A program made the position numbers and the translations under genes. Below, in pieces: positions 57,218 to 64,000 of a stretch of 64,000 nt of DNA. The stretch's first letter is position 1. Every line of letters begins with the position of its first letter. Source of the stretch: Globisporangium splendens (lineage: Eukaryota; Oomycota; Peronosporomycetes; Pythiales; Pythiaceae); contig VFIW01000052.1 in the NCBI GenBank assembly GCA_006386115.1, positions 1 through 64,000 of the forward strand, given 5' to 3'. The notes under the pieces are model-generated. The model saw only the letters and a program-made list of their open reading frames with translations, searched no databases and had not been told where the DNA came from.

Positions 57218-58065
57218 GCTGCCCAGTGTCGGTTGCCTTTCTCACTGTGAACTGATCCTCACGTCGTTTCGGGTCCTTCACCCAAAATAAGGTATTCAGA
57301 AGCACCCAAGATGAAACAGTTTCCGTGTGGTCCACTTGATTATCCCGCCGTTTTCGCGTCTTCCACACTTGGACTGTACAGTGCAAAGACACCTTCCCAT
57401 CACCTCGTCAGGGTTCACTGTCCAAAAATACCGACAATATATAAATTGTCACCACGCATTAAAACTTTGACAGTTTGCTTGCAAAATTGCATATACTTAT
57501 TATCAATAAGGAATTAATCTATGCAAGCATTGAATAGAGGGGTAAAGCTGTGGTCCTACTCTTCTGACTGCGCGAAAGCCGATCAACAGAAGAGCTATTC
57601 TTGGGCGTAAAGGCCGGTCGCTCTCTCAGCAAGCGCGCATCTTTACCAGAGTGCCTCTCGCATCCTCACCCCCCTCTTCCTGTCCCCCTTTCTGTCTGTA
57701 AAGAGGCAGCGCACTCCATCCGTCCCTCGTGCGGCCATTCAGATAACAAACAACTACAGGCCATGAGCGACGCCGCAGTGTCGACTACGAGCTCCTTCTC
57801 AGAGGTCACCAATCTTCCTGTCTATTTGTATATGTGTGCATGTGCATGTCAGCTCTGTGTGTGTGTGTGTGTATCCGCGCTGTCTTGTCTGCGCGTACAA
57901 TGATGGGGAGAAGGGGACACGAAGAGAGAGAGATGCGGACGCACGCTTGGATGGAATGCGTGCAATATGGAAAGAAATGCAGAGGCGAGCCCGACTGACT
58001 TGATGATGCGTGTGTGTGTTTCTTATGATGTGGTGATTGGAAACGCGTCATTATTCGTTTTTGTG
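57218..58065. other. spacer / possible 5' exon of the TBC gene
   Basis: Contains a (GT)n run at about 57858-57872. ATG 57763 opens MSDAAVSTTSSFSE before the frame turns into low-complexity Cys/Val, so it could be a short upstream exon, but no convincing donor is visible. Confidence 0.4.
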
Positions 58066-60165
58066 ATGGGAATGAAGGACGCGAGTGCAAATCATACGAA
58101 CGCAGTGAACAGCGGAGTCAACAGCACGATGCCGCCGTCTGCGCCTTCGACCACGGCCACCGCCAGCGGCTGGGGCTCAAGCGCGTTTGTGGTGATGAAG
58201 GACCGCGCGACGATCGCCAAGAACCACCTGACGCCGCAGATCCTGAACATGCGCGAGAAAACGTCCAAGCGGTACGATCCCAACGCATCCTCGTTAGATA
58301 ATTCGTTGTGGCCTTATTGACATGTGCGGTGCTGCGCCATGGCTCTAGAATGGAAAAGTACCAGCCGTCGATTGACAAAGTCAAGTCGTCGGCGTCGGCC
58401 GCGGCGATCTTGGGGCGAGAGAAGATGACACCGGCGCTGAGCCGCGTCAAAGAGGGATCCACGCAAGGTTCGTAGCTTCTCGTGCGCTCTATTGCTTCGA
58501 CATCGTTCGTATTAATGAATGAGTGGCTTGTGAATGCGATAGGATGGTCGATGTTGAAGACCAAGCTGGCGTCAGCCGCGCCCGTGGCCGAGAAGATCCA
58601 GACCATGGGGCTCAGCGTCGTCACGGACATGTGGGTCGGCGACCTGAACGTCGACGTCACGTTCGTTGAGCATCCGAGTCGCGCCAATTGCCGCTTCCTG
58701 AACGAGTACAAAGCTTCACCGATATCCTCATCAGCCGCTGTGACTTCGTCCGAGACGCGACTAAGCAAATTGCGCTTGAGTAAGTGTCCGCCACACGTTT
58801 TGCGACCTTTTTATTGAACAATAAGGTTCATTGCTCATCGCTTTGTCCATTGTAGCACGAACGTCGAGCAGCACGAGCACAGCGAGCAGCTACAGCACAG
58901 GCGGCGACGGCGGGAGCGCGCCAGCCGAGCAGTGCTTCGCGAACCGCTTCATCGTCGGCACGATCGTGCTCTTCTGCGGCGACGTGCAAGTGCACGCGCG
59001 CATAGCGTGTGTGAACCGCGCATGCCGCGTATTTATTGCGTCCGAGAAGCGGCTCTTGCGGTTCTGCGTGCGGTATGGAGACATCCCGCAGAGCATCCGT
59101 GTGAGCTTCTGGGAACACGTTGCCTCGTACGTACCTCAATGCATTATTGTTCGTGTCATTTAGTGGTTGAAAGCGGCGTCTAATCCAAGTTCTCGTATTC
59201 TGCTGTGAATATGCAGTGTCCAGGCTGCGCGGAAGGCGTCGGAGCTCGATTTTGATACGTATCTGCACATGGCGCTGTCCAAGGGCGACTGCACGGAACT
59301 CATCATGACGGACGTGCGACGGACGTACGGCCGTGTGGCGCCGCACAAGCACGCGCCGAATGCCAAGGGCGAAGTAGTGGTGGACACGGATCAGGAGCTG
59401 ATCGACCAGCTCAGCGAGATCCTGCACGCACTTTCCTGTCGCTTCCCAGACGTCGGGTACTGCCAGGGCATGGACTACATCGCAGCTCACGTGCTGGACA
59501 ACGTCAAGAAAAGCAGCGAAGCGCGGGAACAAGCGCGCAGCAGTTTCTCCAAGCACATCGATCCTTCTTCTACGTCGGATACCGAGAGTGACTCGGCGCC
59601 ACTGAGTCCAGGCCGAAGTCCTCAGTCAGCCGCGACGCGTGCCGAGGTCGAGAGCGCGTTCTGGATCCTCGTGTGTCTCTTTGAGAACTACGGACTGCGC
59701 CAAATGTTCTCACCGGGGCTGCATCGGCTGCAAGTGCACTGCTTCCAAGCCCAGCGGCTATTTGAATTGGGGTTACCGGAGCTCGCCGCGCACTTCGAAA
59801 CGGAAAAAGTCGTGGCCGAGATGTTCACGGTCGGCTGGTTCCAGACGCTGTTTCTCTATTTGAACGTGCTGCCGCGCGAGTCGCTCGACCGCGTGTGGGA
59901 TATCTTTTTGTTCGAGAAGAACTGGAAGATCATGCTGCGCGTGGCCGTGGCGCTGCTGCAGATCTCGGAGCCGCACGTCATCGGCAAACCGATCGACGAA
60001 GTCATGCAGTTCCTGAATACATTTGCGGGCAAATCCACGGAGCTGCTCGCGCGCGAGGAGCTCATCTCGAAAAAGGCGTTAGGAGTCAAAGTCACCAACA
60101 ACATGCTGACGAAACTGCAGCGGCAGCACGCCAAGCGCAAGAAAGCCACGCCCGAGCGCAAGTAG
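58066..60165 (+). CDS. TBC-domain Rab GTPase-activating protein, five exons
   Basis: TBC proteins accelerate GTP hydrolysis by Rab GTPases in vesicle traffic. Exons 58066-58271, 58349-58467, 58543-58779, 58856-59126 and 59217-60165 have matching phases and introns of 75-90 nt, totalling 593 residues. The TBC domain begins around YGDIPQSIRVSFWEHV (fourth exon). The Arg finger is in IMTDVRRTYGR and the Gln finger in VGYCQGMDYIA. The domain continues with FWILVCLFENYGLRQMF, TVGWFQTLFLYLNVLP, DRVWDIFLFEKNWKIML. A Ser/Asp-rich insertion (SSTSDTESDSAPLSPG) splits it, a likely phosphorylation site. A segment before the domain (IVGTIVLFCGDVQVHARIACVN) is F-box-like. The start is uncertain, since 57967 is also in frame. 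The second intron has a GTTCGT donor. The frame of the third exon is the least secure part. Confidence 0.8.
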
Positions 60166-60278
60166 TATAGAGACAACCGAGCCCGAACATGAACGCAGGT
60201 ATCTATCGATTATATATAACTTACTTTTGGTTTTGTAGCCTTTTGGCGCGAGTCGCACAACCTGCAGCCTTGATTTCT

Positions 60279-61294
60279 TTATAGCTGGTTCAGATCGAGT
60301 CGCTGCTCGATCGCGCGCACTTCGTCGAGGATCTTCTTTTGCGCGTTGAGCGTCTCCTGCGCGAACCGGAGCATCATGTCGAGCTTCTCCCTCGAGATCA
60401 GCACGTCGTCCGTCGTCATCGTGTGGTCCTGGGCGAGCGTACCTCCAGCTCCACCTACAAGATGCATGGACGATGAAGACGACGATGCGCCAGAGGGCGA
60501 CATGCCTTGCTGAGTGTGATGATGGTGACCCACAACGTGATGGTGACCCACGACGGATCCAGTCTGCACGCTGAGCATCGACGTCGAGGACGACGACCCG
60601 AGACCCTCGCTGCCCGTGTCGAGCGCCTCGTAGTCCAGAGGACTGCGCAATTGGCTCTGGCGCACGCGCTCGAGCTCGTTGATCAACGTGCGGATTTCCA
60701 GCTGCTCCTTCTGGTTCCGTCGACTGCCGCGACTGCATCCGTCAGGGCAAAAGCACACACATCAGCTTATGCATGCAGTAGCAAATAGACCCATGCATGT
60801 GCAACGTACGCGTGTGACAGCGTCTGCAGGTCGCGCGTCTGGCGCATGACCTCGCCGCGGCGGTTGCGCACGAGCTTGAGGAACGCCGTGTACCCGAGGC
60901 GCGGCTCGTTCAGATTGCCGCCTTGGAAGTAGAACTCGTCGTAGCCCTCGTCGAGCAGCTGCTCGGTCATGGCGCGGCTCGGCAGGCGGTCCAGCTGCTT
61001 GGCGCACTGCACGTACTTGCGCAGCAGGATGAGCTGCAGCGCCTTGCCGATCTTGCGGCGCTTGCCGCCGCCGCCGCGCAGCGCTCCCAATTGCCGCAGC
61101 GACGTGTCGTCGTCGCAGTCGTCGGGCAGCGCGACGCCGCTATCCTCGCCCTCCTCGTCGTCCACGTCGTCACCGGCGCCTCGCAGAGACGCAGGCGCGT
61201 CTGCGAGCGCCGTCGCGGAGTCCAACAGCGCCTGGTGGTCGTCGTCGTCGTGGCGCAAGTCCACGTCCAGAATGTCCATGCCCTCCTCGTGCAT
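60279..61294 (-). CDS. nuclear-looking protein of unknown family, two exons
   Basis: Exons 61294-60810 and 60732-60279, intron 77 nt (GTACGT...ATGCAG), phases match, 312 residues. The start is strongly acidic (DDVDDEEGEDSG), followed by a basic patch (GGGGKRRKIGKALQLILL). The most conserved-looking part is EGYDEFYFQGGNLNEPRLGY, then coiled coil (NQKEQLEIRTLINELERVR), a His/Ser-rich linker and a C-terminal coiled coil (EKLDMMLRFAQETLNAQKK). No domain is recognised. Acidic stretch plus KRRK suggests the nucleus, as inference only. It is convergent with the TBC gene (stops about 110 bp apart). Confidence 0.7.
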
Positions 61295-61744
61295 TGTGAT
61301 GCTGTTGTGTGCATGCTGCCGTAGAAAAACAGCAATGTGTATACTTGCCGGATAATATGCGGAACATGAAAGACAAGGATATTGCCACGGTCTAGATACT
61401 GCCAATAGCTGGTTGATGAAAGTATACATTCCACCACTGAACAAATTCAAGAATACCTCCTATAACAGCTATACGCTATTATCACACTAGTTTGAAGCTC
61501 AATAGACATTGATGGAATATTCTACAATGCCTACATAGAGGTTCAAACAACAGTTAAAAGGATATTAACATTCTTTCCATGCTGGGATACTTTTCTACTT
61601 TTATCCGGCATTCCACCCTTTCAGTACACACCTCCTATACCCGTCTGCCACCTCATCACAGCTCGAAAGGCTCTGCCAAGAAAGAAGGGGGATCATATTG
61701 GATAGATTCAGCGAAAGCTCTCTTCATTAGGCGCACACAGCAGC
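61295..61744. other. divergent promoter region
   Basis: 450 bp between the divergently transcribed unknown gene (minus) and the ARF-GEF (plus). It is AT-rich in the middle, with no recognisable element. Confidence 0.5.
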
Positions 61745-64000
61745 ATGAGCCGGATGAACTGCGTCAAGGGCGAGATCCACAACGTGCTGTCGATGATGCG
61801 CGTGAACGCGCGCTGGGCGTCGCTGGACCGCTTCACGCAGGAGATCCCGGCGGCCACGCAGTCGCCCATGATGCGCGCGTTCAAGCAGCTGCACTACGAG
61901 CTGCAGACGGTGCCGGACCTCTCGGACGTGGACACGGTCACGTACCTGCTGCCCTTCGTCATGGTCATCGAGTCGGACAAGACGAGCGGCTACATCACGG
62001 GCGCCGCTATCTCGAGCCTCAACAAGTTCCTGCTGTATGGGCTCATTACGAACGAGTCGCTGCGCGCCGATGTCGCGATCAACCGCATCGCCGTGTGCGT
62101 CTCGCGCTGCCGCTTCGAGGAGACGCACCGTGCCGACGACGAGGCCGTGCTCATGAAGCTGCTGGAGCTCGTCGAGTATTGCGTGCGCTGCGAAGTCGGC
62201 CCGCTCATCACGGGCGAGAATTTGTGGAAGATGGTGCAGCTCTGCTACAGCATCAGCGTGCAGCCGCGCTCGTCATTGCATCTCAGCCGCGCCGCCGAGA
62301 ACACGCTCGCGCACTTGGTGCTGACGGTTTTCGACCGCATTGATGAGCTCGAACCGAAGAAATCCATCGCGACGGATCCACGCAACCACCAGCACAATGA
62401 CGCCAACGAAGAAGATGCAGAGCAGGTGGTCAGTGAGCAACAGCACCGAGACGACGTGGCAGACAAAGAAGCGCGCAACCGCGTGGGACCCTACGGCATC
62501 CCACTGCTCGAGAAGGTCCTCCAGTTCCTCGCGAGTCTGATCTCGCCGACGACCAACGACGAGACCACGTGCGTGCTCGGTCTGCGACTGATCAACATTG
62601 TGTTGGAGACGGCTGGCACGGGGCTGGGTAACCACTTAGGGCTCGTGTCGGTGCTGCAGGGCGATTTGTCCAAGTTCCTGCTGCAGAACTCGGAGACCGA
62701 CGAGCTCGCGATTCTCTCGCTCACGCTGCGCGTCGTGTTCAACCTGTTCAACTCGATCAAGGACCACCTGAAGGTTCAGCTCGAGGTGTTTTTCACGAGC
62801 GTGCACATGCGCATCATCGACTCGCGGTCGTGCTCGGACGAGCAGAAGGAGCTCGCGCTCGAGTCGCTGCTCGAGTTCTGTCGCGAGCCCGCGCTGATGC
62901 TGGATCTGTACGTCAACTACGACTGCGATGTGCACTGTACAAATCTGTTTGAAGTGCTCTGTAAATCGCTTGCCCGCAATTGCCAGGCCATGGAAAGCGA
63001 CGACGGTAGTCTGAATGCACTCAGTCTGCTTTGTCTTGAAGGACTACTAGCGGTCATTGACTCGATCGCGCGACGCTGTCCATTGACGTCGGTCCCCACT
63101 AAGACTAACCAAGGAGGTGTCGTGGACATCTCGTCGCTCCAGGGCTCGGACTTGGCGCGCTTCACGTCTGTCCCCAATGGACCGCCGCAGGCAAAGCACC
63201 GCAGCACGAGCGAGATTTCGCTCGATGAGATCTCGCCCATGTCGTCGGTGCGCGATCTGATGCAGCTCGTGATGTCGGGAAGCGACAGCGAAACCGATTC
63301 AGACCCTGGTGACGAAGCCGGCCCAGACCAACTCGCGTGGCTGCACACGGCACGCGAGCGCACGGCCGAAGTGCTTCAGCAGCGCAAGAAGGCGAAGAAG
63401 CGGTATGCGCTCGCGGCCGACAAGTTCAACACGGACCAGAAGAACTGGATCGCATTTTCGCAGCAAATCGGATTGTTGCCCGAAAAGCTCACACCGGAGT
63501 CCGTCGCGTCATTCTTGCTACACACGCCTGGACTCAACAAGACGCTGATCGGTGATTACATTGGCGATGGACCAGTGGACAAGTACCCATTCAATACCGC
63601 AGTCCGCGACGCGTACATTGCGATGTTTGACTTCCGCGAGACACCGACGTTGGACGAAGCGCTGCGTCTGTTTCTCGCGCGATTCCGACTGCCTGGGGAA
63701 GCACAGAAGATCGACCGCATGATGGAGGCGTTCTCGAAGCAGTACTACCTGCAGACCGGCGCGAATAGTCCGTTGGCTGACGCCGACGCCGCGTACGTGT
63801 TGTCATTTAGCATCATCATGCTGAACACGGACTTGCACTCGGACCACATCGCCAAGAAGATGACGGTCGACGAGTTTGTGCGCAACAACCGCGGCATCAA
63901 TGGCGGCAACGACCTGCCGCGCGAGTACCTGACCGAGCTGTACCAGAACATCGGCAACCACCAGATCCAGATGCAGCACGACGTGTCGGATTTTATGGAC
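61745..64000 (+). CDS. GBF1/Gea-type ARF guanine-nucleotide exchange factor, 3' end cut by the window
   Basis: Large Sec7 ARF-GEFs of the GBF class activate ARF at the Golgi for COPI coat assembly. From ATG 61745 (MSRMNCVKGEIHNVLSMMRV) one frame stays open for 752 codons to the window edge. The N-terminus matches the DCB region (FKQLHYELQTVPDLSDVDTV) and later the HUS box area (LYVNYDCDVHCTNLFE, the N-Y-D-C-D motif). The Sec7 domain starts near residue 560 with FNTDQKNWIAFSQQIGLLP; FRLPGEAQKIDRMMEAF holds the catalytic Glu, and SFSIIMLNTDLHSDHI is the other signature. No intron is seen in this part. The upstream gene is divergent. Family assignment is secure, and the C-terminal HDS domains lie outside the window. 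Confidence 0.95.
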   Translation, partial: MSRMNCVKGEIHNVLSMMRVNARWASLDRFTQEIPAATQSPMMRAFKQLHYELQTVPDLSDVDTVTYLLPFVMVIESDKTSGYITGAAISSLNKFLLYGLITNESLRADVAINRIAVCVSRCRFEETHRADDEAVLMKLLELVEYCVRCEVGPLITGENLWKMVQLCYSISVQPRSSLHLSRAAENTLAHLVLTVFDRIDELEPKKSIATDPRNHQHNDANEEDAEQVVSEQQHRDDVADKEARNRVGPYGIPLLEKVLQFLASLISPTTNDETTCVLGLRLINIVLETAGTGLGNHLGLVSVLQGDLSKFLLQNSETDELAILSLTLRVVFNLFNSIKDHLKVQLEVFFTSVHMRIIDSRSCSDEQKELALESLLEFCREPALMLDLYVNYDCDVHCTNLFEVLCKSLARNCQAMESDDGSLNALSLLCLEGLLAVIDSIARRCPLTSVPTKTNQGGVVDISSLQGSDLARFTSVPNGPPQAKHRSTSEISLDEISPMSSVRDLMQLVMSGSDSETDSDPGDEAGPDQLAWLHTARERTAEVLQQRKKAKKRYALAADKFNTDQKNWIAFSQQIGLLPEKLTPESVASFLLHTPGLNKTLIGDYIGDGPVDKYPFNTAVRDAYIAMFDFRETPTLDEALRLFLARFRLPGEAQKIDRMMEAFSKQYYLQTGANSPLADADAAYVLSFSIIMLNTDLHSDHIAKKMTVDEFVRNNRGINGGNDLPREYLTELYQNIGNHQIQMQHDVSDFMD

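Noticed and set aside
58828..59556. 242-codon minus-strand frame opposite the TBC gene
   Set aside because: Arg/Ala-rich shadow of GC-rich codons that crosses a supported intron of the sense gene.
61579..62343. 254-codon plus-strand frame at the start of the ARF-GEF
   Set aside because: Out-of-phase reading of the ARF-GEF, whose real frame has no stop within the window.

Overview
The window looks like nuclear DNA of an oomycete (Phytophthora/downy-mildew type). The grounds are many short GT-AG introns (about 70-100 nt), compact intergenic distances, a near-consensus oomycete Inr start-site motif, a bZIP factor with Cys at the normally invariant Asn, secreted tyrosinases, and Ty3/Gypsy and Tc1/mariner elements. 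The genus cannot be fixed from sequence alone. The last gene (a GBF1-type ARF-GEF) runs off the right edge.

Layout. 0.2-7.1 kb, minus: a very large SecA-like ATPase in three exons, about 2,189 codons, with one in-frame TGA. 7.4-23.0 kb: a three-layer transposon nest. A Tc1/mariner element with 239-bp inverted repeats and TA target sites contains a minus-strand Gypsy element (B). B's left LTR contains a plus-strand Gypsy element (A) and an inverted solo LTR of the A family, which together appear to have flipped a 112-bp piece of the B LTR. A tRNA-derived SINE sits in the Tc1 transposase remnant. Opposite the 3' end of element B lies a degraded antisense ORF with a basic N-terminus and a coiled-coil C-terminus. 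23.1-24.6 kb: a class V aminotransferase with a possible mitochondrial presequence, starting 132 bp after the nest. 24.8-29.4 kb: a decayed secreted Fn3/Gly-rich/kelch gene. 29.7-30.9 kb: an eight-exon Vti1-like Qb-SNARE lacking a visible membrane anchor. 30.9-31.4 kb, minus: a small unknown protein. 33.0-39.8 kb: two related secreted tyrosinases, the first with a Pro/Thr-rich stalk. 42.4-43.9 kb: a bZIP transcription factor. 43.9-50.5 kb: a gene-poor stretch with diverged repeats. 50.5-54.8 kb: tandem amidohydrolase (methylthioadenosine/S-adenosylhomocysteine deaminase-type) paralogues with a near-identical 3' third. 54.9-57.2 kb, minus: a decayed coiled-coil gene. 58.1-60.2 kb: a five-exon TBC RabGAP. 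60.3-61.3 kb, minus: an unknown nuclear-looking protein. 61.7-64.0 kb: the ARF-GEF.

How the genes relate. The SNARE, the TBC RabGAP and the ARF-GEF all belong to membrane traffic, but nothing in the sequence links them in one pathway. The tyrosinase and amidohydrolase pairs are local duplications. Several genes and both retroelements carry in-frame stops or one-base frame changes, so either real decay or consensus sequence error has to be weighed for each broken locus. No tRNA or rRNA gene and no CRISPR array was seen.
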